Of a stretch of DNA of 64,000 bases, positions 1-9,539 are shown piece after piece. The DNA comes from Marinobacter sp. C7 (GTDB taxonomy: Bacteria; Pseudomonadota; Gammaproteobacteria; Pseudomonadales; Oleiphilaceae), in the NCBI RefSeq assembly GCF_022343555.1, contig NZ_JAKQZH010000001.1:992001-1056000 (forward strand). Direction: 5' to 3'. The notes beneath the pieces were generated by a model. That model was given only the letters and a program-made list of their open reading frames with translations, was not told the origin of the DNA and did no database searches. Position numbers and translations under genes: made by a program. How positions within the stretch are numbered: position 1 is the stretch's first letter; each line of letters starts with the position of its first letter.

Positions 1-636
1 GGTCTTATCCATGGGTCCGAGCTGCCGCCCTTGCTGGAGGCCGCTTCGGTGGTGGTGTGCGGGCCCGGCATCGGCAAGAGCGCCTGGGGCCAGCAGATGC
101 TCCAGCAGGTCCTGGCTACTGACATCCCCAGGATTCTCGATGCCGATGCCCTGAATCTGATGGCGGCCAGGGTCGCGGTCCCCTCGGATCGGCAGGTGTT
201 GACGCCTCACCCCGGAGAAGCAGCCAGGCTGCTGGCGTGTACCGTGGCAGAAGTGGAAGTTGATCGTCTGGCGGCGGCGAGGAAGCTGCAGTCGGTGTTT
301 GGAGGTGTCGTCCTGCTCAAAGGTGCAGGGACCGTGATTGCCTCTGGCTCAGAGGCGGTGGATATCGTCAGTGGCAGCAACCCGGGCATGGCGACCGGTG
401 GCATGGGTGATGTGCTGGCGGGAATTCTCGGCGCAATGTGCGGTCAGCTGGAGGATCTTGCCAGGGCCACCGTTCTCGGAGCCTGCGCCCATCTGGCGGC
501 GGCTGACCGGGCTTCGGAAACCCGCGGCTACATGGGGCTGATACCCACCGATGTGATCGATAACCTGCCGCAGGTTTTCCGGCAGATTGAATTTTCCGAT
601 AGTCAGGAACGGGGGATGAATGACGATTTACGGTAA
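1..636 (+). CDS. nnrD: ADP/ATP-dependent NAD(P)H-hydrate dehydratase, C-terminal part (partial at window start)
   Basis: The reading frame is open from base 1, so the gene starts outside the window; 211 residues are visible. NnrD repairs damaged hydrated NAD(P)H in the cytosol using ADP or ATP, and in proteobacteria it is usually fused behind an NnrE epimerase domain, which would lie upstream here. Seen: the TPHPGEAARLL segment and the NPGMATGGMGDVLAGI signature of the carbohydrate-kinase-like domain. It overlaps tsaE by 17 bp, implying translational coupling in the classical yjeF-tsaE-amiB-mutL cluster. Confidence 0.93.
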   Translation, partial: GLIHGSELPPLLEAASVVVCGPGIGKSAWGQQMLQQVLATDIPRILDADALNLMAARVAVPSDRQVLTPHPGEAARLLACTVAEVEVDRLAAARKLQSVFGGVVLLKGAGTVIASGSEAVDIVSGSNPGMATGGMGDVLAGILGAMCGQLEDLARATVLGACAHLAAADRASETRGYMGLIPTDVIDNLPQVFRQIEFSDSQERGMNDDLR

Positions 637-1117
637 CGAGCGCCGCCTGTTTCTAGAGGGCGAGGCAGAGACCGAAAAGCTGGGTCGAGAGCTGGCCCGA
701 TTGGTCATCGAGTCGGAGCAGGGTCTGACGGTCTTCCTGGACGGCGACCTCGGCATGGGCAAGACCACATTGAGCCGGGGCGTCATGCGCGGCCTGGGAC
801 ACGAGGGCGCCGTGAAAAGTCCCACCTATACCCTGGTGGAGCCTTACGAGCACCTGAAGCCGCCGGCCTATCATTTTGACCTCTATCGTCTGGGGGATCC
901 GGAAGAGCTGGAGTACATGGGGATCCGGGATTATTTCTCCGGAGACAACCTTTGCCTGATTGAGTGGCCCGAGCGGGGCAAGGGGGTTCTCCCGGAGCCT
1001 GATCTCGAAATCCACCTCGAACGTGAGGGGGATGGCCGTTCCGTGATTATCCGGGCACGCTCGGCCCAGGGTGCCCATTTGATGAACGAGCTGGAACTGG
1101 TCGGTCCTGACCATTGA
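620..1117 (+). CDS. tsaE: tRNA threonylcarbamoyladenosine biosynthesis ATPase TsaE
   Basis: A 165-residue cytosolic P-loop protein that works with TsaB and TsaD to add threonylcarbamoyl to A37 of ANN-decoding tRNAs. The Walker A motif GDLGMGKTT is at residues 42-50, followed by the family segment SPTYTLVEPY and the HFDLYRL block. Its length is normal for the family. It starts inside the last codons of nnrD, and the amidase gene follows within 36 bp, so the genes appear co-transcribed. Confidence 0.96.
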   Translation: MTIYGNERRLFLEGEAETEKLGRELARLVIESEQGLTVFLDGDLGMGKTTLSRGVMRGLGHEGAVKSPTYTLVEPYEHLKPPAYHFDLYRLGDPEELEYMGIRDYFSGDNLCLIEWPERGKGVLPEPDLEIHLEREGDGRSVIIRARSAQGAHLMNELELVGPDH

Positions 1118-1153
1118 CGACCAGTGATTGCTGATACTTTGCAGGTACGCGGT

Positions 1154-2509
1154 ATGTTCAAGGGAAAACGCAGCCTTACCACCTTTCTGATGCTGGCAAT
1201 ACTGTCGGTCTGGGCATCCGGTGCGACTGCCGGTGGCCGTGTCGAGGGCGCAAGGATCTGGCCCGCGCCGGACCACACCCGGCTGGTTCTCGACGTGACC
1301 GGTCCGCTGCAGCACAACATCTTCTCCCTGAGCGGGCCTTCACGGCTGGTGATTGACCTGAGTAACGCCTCCCTGAAGGCTGATCTCGGCAAGCTGGATC
1401 TGTCCGGTAGCCCGATTCAGCGGATCCGCAGTGCACCGCGAAACGGGAACGATCTGCGGGTTGTCCTTGATCTGAAGAATGACATCAAGCCCCGCAGCTT
1501 CCAGCTCGAACCCAATCAGCAGTATGGTCACCGCCTGGTGGTGGACCTGATCGATGAAAGCGGTAGCCGGCTCGAAAAGGCGACGCAGCCCACCGTAACC
1601 CAGGATTCGTCCGGCAAGCGGGACGTGATCGTTGTGATTGATGCCGGCCACGGTGGTGAGGATCCGGGCGCGATCGGTCCGCGGGGAACCCGGGAAAAGG
1701 ACGTGGTCCTCAAGATGGCGAAAACCCTCGAGGCCCTGATCAACAAACAGGCCGGCTACACCGCCAAACTGACCCGTACCGGCGACTACTATGTGGGATT
1801 GCGGAACAGGACGCTGCTGGCGCGGAAATACAATGCGGATCTGTTCGTGTCGATTCACGCCGACGCCTTCCGCACGCCGCAGCCGAAAGGGGCCTCGGTA
1901 TTCGCGCTGTCCCAGCGCGGGGCCACCAGTGAGACCGCTCGCTGGCTCGCGCAGAGCGAGAACCGGTCCGACCTGATCGGGGGCACCGGCGGAGTGTCCC
2001 TGGATGGGCGGGACGACATGCTGGCGGGGGTGCTCCTGGACCTGTCCATGACGGCCAGTATCAACGCCAGCCTCGGGGTCGGCAGCTCGGTACTGGGCAA
2101 GCTGGACCGCGTTGCCAAATTGCACAAGCCGGGCGTGGAACAGGCGGCCTTCGTGGTCCTGAAATCGCCGGATATTCCTTCGATCCTGGTGGAGGCGGGC
2201 TTCATCTCCAATCCCCAGGAAGAGAAGAACCTCTCCACGGACTGGTATCGCAGCCGACTGGCGGGCGCGATCATGGATGGTATCAACGATTACTTCCGCA
2301 AGTCGCCGCCGCCGGGCACATTACTGGCCTGGCAGAAGCAGAAAGCGAAGGGTGGTAATGATGTCAGCCACTACCGGATCCAGCGTGGCGATACCCTGTC
2401 CGGGTTGGCCAAGGAAAACCAGATTTCCGTGAACGAGTTGATGCGTTTTAACGGCCTGAGGGATGACCGTGTTATGGTAGGGCAAACCATTCGTATTCCC
2501 GCATCCTGA
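1154..2509 (+). CDS. amiB: Periplasmic N-acetylmuramoyl-L-alanine amidase with AMIN and LysM domains
   Basis: This 451-residue enzyme splits septal peptidoglycan during daughter-cell separation. The ATG at 1154 is preferred to a GTG at 1124 because it places the basic start MFKGKRS directly before a hydrophobic signal peptide. An AMIN domain (about residues 25-130) targets the septum. A zinc-dependent Amidase_3 domain (about 165-385) follows with [21 protein letters not shown] and ILVEAGF carrying the metal ligands and catalytic glutamate. One C-terminal LysM (about 405-450) should bind glycan. The neighbours tsaE and mutL are the family's usual ones. AmiB is preferred to AmiC because of the LysM and this context. 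Confidence 0.93.
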   Translation: MFKGKRSLTTFLMLAILSVWASGATAGGRVEGARIWPAPDHTRLVLDVTGPLQHNIFSLSGPSRLVIDLSNASLKADLGKLDLSGSPIQRIRSAPRNGNDLRVVLDLKNDIKPRSFQLEPNQQYGHRLVVDLIDESGSRLEKATQPTVTQDSSGKRDVIVVIDAGHGGEDPGAIGPRGTREKDVVLKMAKTLEALINKQAGYTAKLTRTGDYYVGLRNRTLLARKYNADLFVSIHADAFRTPQPKGASVFALSQRGATSETARWLAQSENRSDLIGGTGGVSLDGRDDMLAGVLLDLSMTASINASLGVGSSVLGKLDRVAKLHKPGVEQAAFVVLKSPDIPSILVEAGFISNPQEEKNLSTDWYRSRLAGAIMDGINDYFRKSPPPGTLLAWQKQKAKGGNDVSHYRIQRGDTLSGLAKENQISVNELMRFNGLRDDRVMVGQTIRIPAS

Positions 2510-2529
2510 GCAAGAGGTTTTCCCGTAAC

Positions 2530-4440
2530 ATGCCCCACATTCATTTGCTTTCTCCCCGGCTGGCAAACCAGATAGCCGCGGGGGAGGTGGTGGAGCGTCC
2601 CGCGTCGGTCGTCAAGGAACTGGTTGAAAATGCCCTGGATGCCGGTGCTTCCCGGGTTGATGTGGAAATAGAGCAGGGTGGCGTCAAGCTCATTCGTGTC
2701 CGTGACGATGGCGGTGGCATCGAAGAAGGCGATCTCCCGCTCGCCCTGAGTCGCCACGCGACCAGCAAGATCACCAGTCTCGACGATCTCGAAGCCGTTG
2801 CCTCGCTCGGATTCCGGGGGGAGGCTTTGGCGAGTATCAGCTCTGTATCCCGCCTGACTCTCACCTCCCGGACGGAAAACCAGGAGGCGGCCTCCCGGGT
2901 CGAGGTTGAGGGGCGTGAAATGGACGCCAGGATCTCGCCAGCGGCCCATCCGGTCGGTACGACCGTCGAGGTCCGGGACCTGTTCTTCAACACGCCGGCC
3001 CGGCGCAAGTTCCTTCGCACCGAGAAGACTGAATTCAACCATGTTGACGAGTGTATCCGTCGTCAGGCCCTGAGCCGGTTCGATACCGGCTTTACCCTGC
3101 GTCATAACCAGCGGGTGGTGCAGAGCCTGCGACCGGCCGAGTCGCCCCTGGATCGCGAACGCCGTATTGGCGCACTGTGCGGGCAGCAGTTCATCGACAA
3201 TGCCGTGGTCATTGATGCCGAGGCCACCGGATTGCGGCTCTGGGGCTGGGTTGCCCTGCCGACATTCTCCCGCAGCCAGGCGGATCTGCAGTATTTCTTT
3301 GTCAACGGCCGCGTAATCCGGGACAAATTGGTGGCACATGCCGTGCGGCAGGCCTATCGGGATGTGCTGTACAACAATCGCCATCCTGCTTTCGTGCTTT
3401 ACCTGGAAGTGGATCCGGCGACGGTGGACGTGAATGTGCATCCCACCAAGCACGAGGTGAGGTTCCGGGACGGCCGTCTGGTCCACGATTTCATTTTCCG
3501 TACGTTGCACCGTGCGCTGGCGGATGTCCGGCCCGATGATCATCTTCGTGGAGCGGTGGCCCAGTCCTTCGGGCGGGAAGCCGAAGCCCGGTCGGCGGGC
3601 ATGGAAAGTGGTGCGGGCGGCAGCCCGCAACAGGGATGGACCTACCCGCCCCGGGAAAATGCCGGTCCCGGCTCTCCGGCCCCCTCCGGTTTCGGGGGCG
3701 AGCGGCCTGCGATGCCCCAGCAGGAATGGCGGGCCAGTGACCAGATGGCCTTCTATCAGTCCCTGAATGCCGGTGGCGGCGTTGCCACCGAGGCTCCGCC
3801 AGATTCAGGCGGGCTGGCACAGGTGCAGGCGACACCGCCTGCCGACAGCGAGGAGGAGCCGCCCCTGGGCTATGCTGTTGCTCAGTTGCACGGCATCTAC
3901 ATTCTTGCCCAGAGTCGTTCCGGGCTCATTGTGGTCGACATGCACGCAGCCCATGAACGCATTACTTACGAGCGGATGAAGCGCGCTCTGGCGGAACAGG
4001 ATCTCAAGAGCCAGCCGTTGCTCGTGCCGGTGTCGCTGGCGGTCAGCCAGAAAGAAGCCGCGCTCACGGAAACCCATGGCGAGGAGTTGCAGCAGCTGGG
4101 TCTGCAGATTGAGCGGATCGGCCCGGAGACCCTCGCCGTCCGGCAGGTGCCGGCGCTGCTGCGCGGCGCCGATACCGAGCAGCTGGTGAGGGATGTGCTG
4201 GCGGATCTGATCGAGCATGGCCAGAGTGACCGGGTTGAGGCAGTCACCCACGAGTTGCTGGGCACCATGGCCTGTCACGGCTCGGTGAGAGCGAACCGCC
4301 AGTTGACCATTCCCGAGATGAATTCCCTGCTGCGGGACATGGAGGCAACTGAGCGGAGTGGCCAGTGTAACCACGGTCGCCCTACCTGGACCCTGGTAAC
4401 CCTTAGCGAGCTGGACAAGCTGTTCCTGCGGGGACGTTGA
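2530..4440 (+). CDS. mutL: DNA mismatch repair protein MutL
   Basis: A 636-residue GHKL ATPase that links MutS mismatch recognition to strand incision and helicase loading. The N-terminal ATPase motifs are clear: ENALDAGA (about 33-40), RDDGGGI (58-64) and GFRGEAL (94-100). A low-complexity linker rich in Gly, Pro and Ala (about 350-440) precedes the C-terminal dimerisation domain. I do not see the DQHAxxER endonuclease motif; the equivalent segment reads DMHAAHERI, so this may be the non-nicking or a degenerate type. The gene starts 20 bp after amiB and runs into miaA. Confidence 0.96.
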   Translation: MPHIHLLSPRLANQIAAGEVVERPASVVKELVENALDAGASRVDVEIEQGGVKLIRVRDDGGGIEEGDLPLALSRHATSKITSLDDLEAVASLGFRGEALASISSVSRLTLTSRTENQEAASRVEVEGREMDARISPAAHPVGTTVEVRDLFFNTPARRKFLRTEKTEFNHVDECIRRQALSRFDTGFTLRHNQRVVQSLRPAESPLDRERRIGALCGQQFIDNAVVIDAEATGLRLWGWVALPTFSRSQADLQYFFVNGRVIRDKLVAHAVRQAYRDVLYNNRHPAFVLYLEVDPATVDVNVHPTKHEVRFRDGRLVHDFIFRTLHRALADVRPDDHLRGAVAQSFGREAEARSAGMESGAGGSPQQGWTYPPRENAGPGSPAPSGFGGERPAMPQQEWRASDQMAFYQSLNAGGGVATEAPPDSGGLAQVQATPPADSEEEPPLGYAVAQLHGIYILAQSRSGLIVVDMHAAHERITYERMKRALAEQDLKSQPLLVPVSLAVSQKEAALTETHGEELQQLGLQIERIGPETLAVRQVPALLRGADTEQLVRDVLADLIEHGQSDRVEAVTHELLGTMACHGSVRANRQLTIPEMNSLLRDMEATERSGQCNHGRPTWTLVTLSELDKLFLRGR

Positions 4441-4450
4441 GAGAGCGTCG

Positions 4451-5500
4451 ATGACGAATCGTGAAACGCCGGGCAAGCATCCGCCCGCGATTTTTCTGAT
4501 GGGGCCCACGGCATCGGGCAAGACCGATCTGGCGATCGCATTGTGTGAGCGTTTGCCCTGCGAAATTATCAGCGTCGACTCCGCCCTGATTTACCGGGGC
4601 ATGGATATCGGAACGGCGAAGCCGTCAGCCGAAGAGCTGGCGCGGGCGCCCCATCGTCTCATCGATATCTGTGATCCGTCCGAGAGTTATTCTGCCGCCG
4701 ATTTTCGCCGCGATGCCCTCGTCGAAATGAAGCAGATCACTGAAGCCGGACGCATCCCGTTGCTGGTCGGTGGCACGATGATGTACTTCAAGGCTCTCCT
4801 GCATGGCATGTCCGGATTGCCGGCGGCGGACCCCGCATTACGGGCCAGGCTTGAGGGTGAGGCAGCGGAGAGAGGCTGGCCGGCCCTCCATGAAGAGCTG
4901 CAGCGGACGGATCCGGTGGCAGCCCGGCTGATTCACCCCAACAACCGGCAGCGACTTCTCAGGGCATTGGAGGTGATCCGGTTGACGGGCAGGCCGATCT
5001 CGGCTTTCTGGCGGGCTGAGGACGGCGCGCAGGCCGGTGCCGAGAGGGCGTCCGGGGACGCCGGCGTCGAGGATTACACCTATTTCACCCGGTGGCAGGC
5101 AGACGACGGGACAGCTCTGCCGTATACTGTAACGCAACTTGCAATCGCTCCGAGCGAGCGAAAAGTGCTTCATGAGCGGATCGAACTGCGTTTCCGACGA
5201 ATGCTGGAGGCCGGCTTCCTGGATGAAGTCCGGTCGCTCATGGCCCGGGGTGACCTCGATCCGGAACTTCCTTCGATGCGTTGTGTCGGTTACCGGCAGG
5301 CATGGGAATACCTGGCCGGTGACGGGGACTATGAAGAGTTTGTGAGCAAGGGGGTGGCCGCGACCCGCCAGCTGGCGAAACGGCAGCTTACCTGGTTGAG
5401 AAAATGGTCCGATGTTCACTGGCTTGACAGTGACGATAAAATGGTCGCGGCAAAAGCCTTGAAAAAGCTCGGACTTCGCACCACATTAAAATCTGAATAA
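4451..5500 (+). CDS. miaA: tRNA dimethylallyltransferase MiaA
   Basis: A 349-residue cytosolic enzyme that transfers a dimethylallyl group to N6 of A37 in UNN-decoding tRNAs. The P-loop GPTASGKT is at residues 18-25, followed by [18 protein letters not shown] and the [12 protein letters not shown] block of the tRNA-binding core. The next enzyme of the pathway, MiaB, is encoded in this window at 36.5-37.8 kb. The gene is 10 bp downstream of mutL and 39 bp upstream of hfq, the standard gammaproteobacterial order. Confidence 0.97.
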   Translation: MTNRETPGKHPPAIFLMGPTASGKTDLAIALCERLPCEIISVDSALIYRGMDIGTAKPSAEELARAPHRLIDICDPSESYSAADFRRDALVEMKQITEAGRIPLLVGGTMMYFKALLHGMSGLPAADPALRARLEGEAAERGWPALHEELQRTDPVAARLIHPNNRQRLLRALEVIRLTGRPISAFWRAEDGAQAGAERASGDAGVEDYTYFTRWQADDGTALPYTVTQLAIAPSERKVLHERIELRFRRMLEAGFLDEVRSLMARGDLDPELPSMRCVGYRQAWEYLAGDGDYEEFVSKGVAATRQLAKRQLTWLRKWSDVHWLDSDDKMVAAKALKKLGLRTTLKSE

Positions 5501-5539
5501 CGACGATCTGCATCTACTTTAAAAAACAGGAGAACACAC

Positions 5540-5791
5540 ATGTCAAAAGGGCACTCCTTACAAGACCCTTACCTCAATGCATTGCGCAAGGAGCGCATCC
5601 CGGTTTCCATTTTTCTGGTCAACGGTATCAAGCTTCAGGGCCAGATTGAGTCTTTTGACCAATTCGTGATTTTGCTGAAAAACACTGTCAGCCAGATGGT
5701 CTACAAGCACGCAATTTCCACTGTGGTTCCTGCCCGCAATGTTCGCATTCCGCAGCAGAACCCGGCAGGTGAAGGTGAGTCCGAAGACTGA
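5540..5791 (+). CDS. hfq: RNA chaperone Hfq
   Basis: An 83-residue Sm-like protein that forms a hexameric ring and pairs small RNAs with mRNAs. Both Sm motifs are visible; Sm2 includes the YKHAIS segment at residues 55-60, with YKH lining the proximal RNA face. The C-terminal tail is short, about 18 residues, like that of Pseudomonas rather than the long E. coli tail. The Shine-Dalgarno CAGGAG lies in an A-rich leader. A factor-independent terminator follows. Confidence 0.98.
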   Translation: MSKGHSLQDPYLNALRKERIPVSIFLVNGIKLQGQIESFDQFVILLKNTVSQMVYKHAISTVVPARNVRIPQQNPAGEGESED

Positions 5792-5815
5792 TCTTTCCGG
5801 CCATTCCGGTATTGC

Positions 5816-5870
5816 CACCCGCGTTTCCGAAGAGCCGCCAACGGCTTCAGGTGCGCGGGTGTTTCTTTTT
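5816..5870 (+). terminator. Intrinsic terminator after hfq
   Basis: The outer stem CACCCGCG (5816-5823) pairs perfectly with CGCGGGTG (5854-5861). An inner AGCCG/CGGCT hairpin fills the loop, and the tract TTTCTTTTT follows. It would end part of the hfq transcript before hflX. The long loop makes it less certain than the others. Confidence 0.6.
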
Positions 5871-5909
5871 CTGAAGGGTTGATTCTGATGACCCGGGAGT
5901 CTGTACAAG

Positions 5910-7208
5910 TTGTTTGAGCGTCCTGATGTCGGCGAACGGGCGGTTCTGGTTCACATCGATTTTACCGCCTATGAGGATTCCGAAGACCTGGAAGAGTTCC
6001 GGGAGCTGGTGACCTCTGCCGGTGTGGAGCCCGTGGCTGTGGTTTCGGGCTCGCGCAAGCAGCCCAGCCCGCGTTTGTTTGTGGGTGAAGGCAAGCTGGA
6101 AGAAATCCGTGATGCCATTGCCGCTTACGAGGCGGATGTGGTGTTGTTCAATCATGCTCTGAGCCCCAGCCAGGAGCGGAACATTGAGCGTGACCTCAAG
6201 TGCCGGGTGCTGGATCGCACCGGGGTTATCCTGGATATCTTCGCCCAGCGGGCCCGCACCCACGAAGGCAAGCTTCAGGTGGAGCTGGCCCAGTTGGAGC
6301 ATATGTCCACCCGCCTTGTGCGAGGCTGGACACACCTGGAGCGGCAAAAGGGTGGTATCGGCCTGCGGGGGCCCGGTGAGACCCAGCTGGAGACCGACCG
6401 CCGCCTGCTGAGGGAGCGCATCAAATCCATCCATAAACGGCTGGAAAAGGTCCGCAGGCAGCGCAACCAGGGGCGTCGTGCCAGGCACCGGGCTGATATT
6501 CCAACGGTGTCGCTGGTGGGGTACACCAACGCAGGTAAGTCCACCCTGTTCAATTGCCTGACAACCTCGACGGTCTACGCCGCCAACCAGCTGTTTGCGA
6601 CCCTGGATCCCACCCTGCGCCGGTTGGAACTTCCCGACATCGGGCCGGTCGTATTGGCGGACACGGTCGGGTTTATCCGGCACCTGCCGCACAAGCTGGT
6701 GGAAGCCTTCCGGGCAACTCTGGAAGAGACCACCGAAGCCAGCCTGCTCCTGCACGTGATCGACAGTCACGATGGCCGTCGCGATGACAACATCGAACAG
6801 GTGGAAAATGTCCTCGCTGAGATCGGTGCGGACGAGATTCCCGTATTACAGGTGTTCAACAAGATTGATCTGCTGGAGGGGTTCACTCCCCGTATTGACC
6901 GCAACGAGGAAGGCATCCCGGTCCGGGTCTGGGTGTCGGCGGTGACTGGCGAGGGTCTGGATGTTCTGTTTGACGCCATTGTTGAACGGCTGGCCGAGGA
7001 CGTGGTGCACCATTTCGTGTTGCTCGGCCCGGCCGATGGCAAGCTACGGGCACTGCTGCATGAGGCGGGCTCCGTGCTGAGCGAAGAGCACCGGGAAACC
7101 GGAGACAGTGTGGTGGAAGTCCGGTTGCAGAACCGCGACTGGCTCCAGTTGCTGAGCCGGGCGGGCATGAAAGAACACGAAATTCGTCTTGAAGACAGCC
7201 ACGCCTGA
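5910..7208 (+). CDS. hflX: Ribosome-associated GTPase HflX
   Basis: A 432-residue GTPase that splits stalled or hibernating 70S ribosomes, notably after heat stress. The TTG start at 5910 gives an N-terminus matching the family (FERPDVGERAVLVHIDF). The N-terminal HflX domain contains the GEGKLEEI and HALSPSQERN blocks and the glycine-rich GIGLRGPGETQLETDRR. The G domain has GYTNAGKST (G1), DTVGFIRHLP (G3) and NKID (G4). It lies between hfq and hflKC. Confidence 0.96.
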   Translation: MFERPDVGERAVLVHIDFTAYEDSEDLEEFRELVTSAGVEPVAVVSGSRKQPSPRLFVGEGKLEEIRDAIAAYEADVVLFNHALSPSQERNIERDLKCRVLDRTGVILDIFAQRARTHEGKLQVELAQLEHMSTRLVRGWTHLERQKGGIGLRGPGETQLETDRRLLRERIKSIHKRLEKVRRQRNQGRRARHRADIPTVSLVGYTNAGKSTLFNCLTTSTVYAANQLFATLDPTLRRLELPDIGPVVLADTVGFIRHLPHKLVEAFRATLEETTEASLLLHVIDSHDGRRDDNIEQVENVLAEIGADEIPVLQVFNKIDLLEGFTPRIDRNEEGIPVRVWVSAVTGEGLDVLFDAIVERLAEDVVHHFVLLGPADGKLRALLHEAGSVLSEEHRETGDSVVEVRLQNRDWLQLLSRAGMKEHEIRLEDSHA

Positions 7209-7220
7209 GAGCGTAAACTG

Positions 7221-7249
7221 TTGCCGGGGCGAGCATAAATCCCTAGTAT
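7221..7249 (+). promoter_or_regulatory. Possible sigma70 promoter for hflKC
   Basis: TTGCCG (7221-7226), a 17-bp spacer and TAGTAT (7244-7249) lie in the 78-bp gap before hflK. Each hexamer matches 4 of 6 consensus bases but the spacing is ideal. This is a sequence-only call. Confidence 0.35.
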
Positions 7250-7286
7250 TTGCAGCCATTCGACAAGTTAAGGAACGGAGAGCACT

Positions 7287-8480
7287 ATGGCCTGGAACGA
7301 ACCGGGTGGAAACCGTAACGACAACGATCCCTGGGGGACCGGTGGTGGTCGTCGCGGCAATGATCAGGGGCCGCCAGACCTCGACGAGGCGCTGAAAAAG
7401 GGCCTGGACAAACTGAACAAGATGCTGGGCGGCAAAGGTGGAAAATCCGGCGGCGATAGTGGCTCCGGCGGGAATGCCGGCGGCTTCGGCGCCATCATTG
7501 CGCTCGCGGCGATACTGGTTGTCGGTTACATCGTTTACCAGTCTTTCTACACGGTGGACGAGCAGGAGCGGGCTGTTGTGCTTCGCTTCGGTGAGTATTC
7601 CCGGACTGAAGATCCGGGGCTGCGCTTCAAGGTGCCGCTGATTGACGACGTGCGCAAGGTGCGGGTCACCAACGTTCGCAGTGCCGAGTCCGCGGGCCAG
7701 ATGCTCACCCAGGATGAAAACCTGGTCACCGTTGACCTCCAGGTGCAGTACCAGGTCAGCAATGCCCGGGACTACGTGCTCAACGTGCGGGATTCCAATC
7801 AGGCCCTCGCGTTTGCCACGGACAGTGCTTTGCGGCACGAAGTGGGCAGTGCCACCCTCGATGACGTGCTGACAGAGGGTCGTGCCGAGCTGGCCATCAA
7901 CGTGGAACAGCGGCTCCAGGCATTCCTGCAGGAATATGGCGCTGGTCTTCGGATCGTCCGTGTCAACGTGGAAAGCACCCAGCCGCCTGGCCCGGTCCAG
8001 GATGCGTTCAGGGAAGTTCAGCGGGCCCGCGAAGATGAGCAGCGCTCGATCGAAGAAGCCGAGACTTACCGCAACAAGATCGTTCCAGAGGCTCGTGGTC
8101 GGGCGCAGCGCCTGATTGAAGAAGCCAATGCCTACAAGTCTCGGGTCGTTGAGACCGCGCGTGGTGAAACCGCCCGTTATCTGGATCTGCTTGCGGTGTA
8201 TTCCGATGCGCCCAAGGTCACTCGCGAACGCATGTACATCCAGGCTCTGGAAAACGTGATGTCCAACACCAGCAAGGTGTTTGTGGACACCAAGTCTTCC
8301 AACAACATGATGTATCTGCCGCTGGATCAGATGATCAAGCGCAACACGGCGACCGGTGGTCGTGACAGCTCCGGAAATAGCGGTTCCATGAGCGGCCAGG
8401 TTGATATCCAGTCACTGACGGACGAAGTCCTGCGCGAACTGCGCAATCGTCAGGCCACCAATTCCAGAACGGGGAGATAA
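7287..8480 (+). CDS. hflK: FtsH protease modulator HflK
   Basis: A 397-residue inner-membrane SPFH/band 7 protein. With HflC it forms a cage round the FtsH protease and modulates membrane-protein turnover. A Gly/Asn-rich cytoplasmic N-terminus (about 1-64) precedes one membrane helix (about 66-86). A periplasmic band 7 domain and a long charged helix (EAETYRNKIVPEARGRAQRL) follow. The Shine-Dalgarno is the GGAACGGAGAG stretch just upstream. hflC follows after 3 bp. Confidence 0.97.
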   Translation: MAWNEPGGNRNDNDPWGTGGGRRGNDQGPPDLDEALKKGLDKLNKMLGGKGGKSGGDSGSGGNAGGFGAIIALAAILVVGYIVYQSFYTVDEQERAVVLRFGEYSRTEDPGLRFKVPLIDDVRKVRVTNVRSAESAGQMLTQDENLVTVDLQVQYQVSNARDYVLNVRDSNQALAFATDSALRHEVGSATLDDVLTEGRAELAINVEQRLQAFLQEYGAGLRIVRVNVESTQPPGPVQDAFREVQRAREDEQRSIEEAETYRNKIVPEARGRAQRLIEEANAYKSRVVETARGETARYLDLLAVYSDAPKVTRERMYIQALENVMSNTSKVFVDTKSSNNMMYLPLDQMIKRNTATGGRDSSGNSGSMSGQVDIQSLTDEVLRELRNRQATNSRTGR

Positions 8481-8483
8481 TCA

Positions 8484-9362
8484 ATGGGTCCGAAGAGTAT
8501 TATCGGCCTTGCCGGTGCCTTGATCGTTGTTCTGGTGGTGTCGGCCAGTGTCTACATCATTCCGGAAACCCACCGGGGCGTATTGCTGCGCTTTGGTGAG
8601 CTGATTGAAACCAACATTCCGGCGGGCATCCATTTCAAGGTGCCGGTGATTGATCAGGTGAGGGAGTTTGACGTACGGGTACTGACCACGGATCTTCCGG
8701 CACATCAGTACCTGACCGTCGAGAAGAAACCCCTGGACGTGGACTCCTACATCGCGTGGCAGATTGCCGATGTCGATACGTTCTACCGGTCAACCGGTGG
8801 TGACGAGTTCCGTGCCCAGTCCCTGCTGTCCTCCCGGGTGGACAACGGGCTGCGTAACGAGTTCGGCGTGCGCACCATGCACGAGGTCGTCTCCGGCCAG
8901 CGGGATGAGCTGATGCATACCCTGCGCGACCAGGTGAATGAGACCTCGATCGACGAGTTCGGTATCCGGGTTCTGGACATCCGGGTCAAGGCCATCGAGC
9001 TGCCCCAGCAGGTCAGTGAGAACGTGTATCGCCGTATGGCAACCGAACGCGAAAAGCTTGCCCAGGAATTCCGCTCCCGCGGACGTGAGGCCGCGGAAGG
9101 TATTCGTGCCGATGCCGATCGCCAGCAAACAGTGATTCTGGCCGAGGCATTTGCCAAGTCCGAAGAGTTGCGCGGTGAGGGTGACGGTGAGGCTGCACGT
9201 ATCTACGCCGATGCCTACAGCCAGGATGAGGAGTTCTACAGCTTCTATCGCAGCATCACGGCATACCAGAATGCGTTCTCCAACAAGGATGACATCATGG
9301 TCATCGACTCGGACAGCGACTTCCTGAAGTTCCTGAAGGATCCTCGGGGCGCCACCAACTGA
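8484..9362 (+). CDS. hflC: FtsH protease modulator HflC
   Basis: The 292-residue partner of HflK. An N-terminal membrane helix (about 5-26) is followed by the band 7 domain with RGVLLRFGEL and LDIRVKAIELP, and by a helical tail with REAAEGIRADADRQQ. It is translated almost contiguously with hflK and ends at a strong hairpin terminator. Confidence 0.97.
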   Translation: MGPKSIIGLAGALIVVLVVSASVYIIPETHRGVLLRFGELIETNIPAGIHFKVPVIDQVREFDVRVLTTDLPAHQYLTVEKKPLDVDSYIAWQIADVDTFYRSTGGDEFRAQSLLSSRVDNGLRNEFGVRTMHEVVSGQRDELMHTLRDQVNETSIDEFGIRVLDIRVKAIELPQQVSENVYRRMATEREKLAQEFRSRGREAAEGIRADADRQQTVILAEAFAKSEELRGEGDGEAARIYADAYSQDEEFYSFYRSITAYQNAFSNKDDIMVIDSDSDFLKFLKDPRGATN

Positions 9363-9380
9363 TCCGGGTTTGACACGGGA

Positions 9381-9411
9381 AACCGGAATACCTTCGTATT
9401 CCGGTTTTTTT
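9381..9411 (+). terminator. Intrinsic terminator after hflC
   Basis: AACCGGAATAC (9381-9391) pairs with GTATTCCGGTT (9396-9406) round a four-base CTTC loop and runs into seven T residues. This is a canonical strong terminator separating hflKC from hisZ-purA. Confidence 0.9.
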
Positions 9412-9539
9412 GTGCCCGACAACCGTGTAAAATTCGGCCGGTTTTGTTTCGGGTTTTTCAGACCCCGAGTTCACCACAAATCCTGAGTGCTCCCCTCGGC
9501 CATCGGCGTCGTTGCGGGAATAACAGACAACGGAATCTC

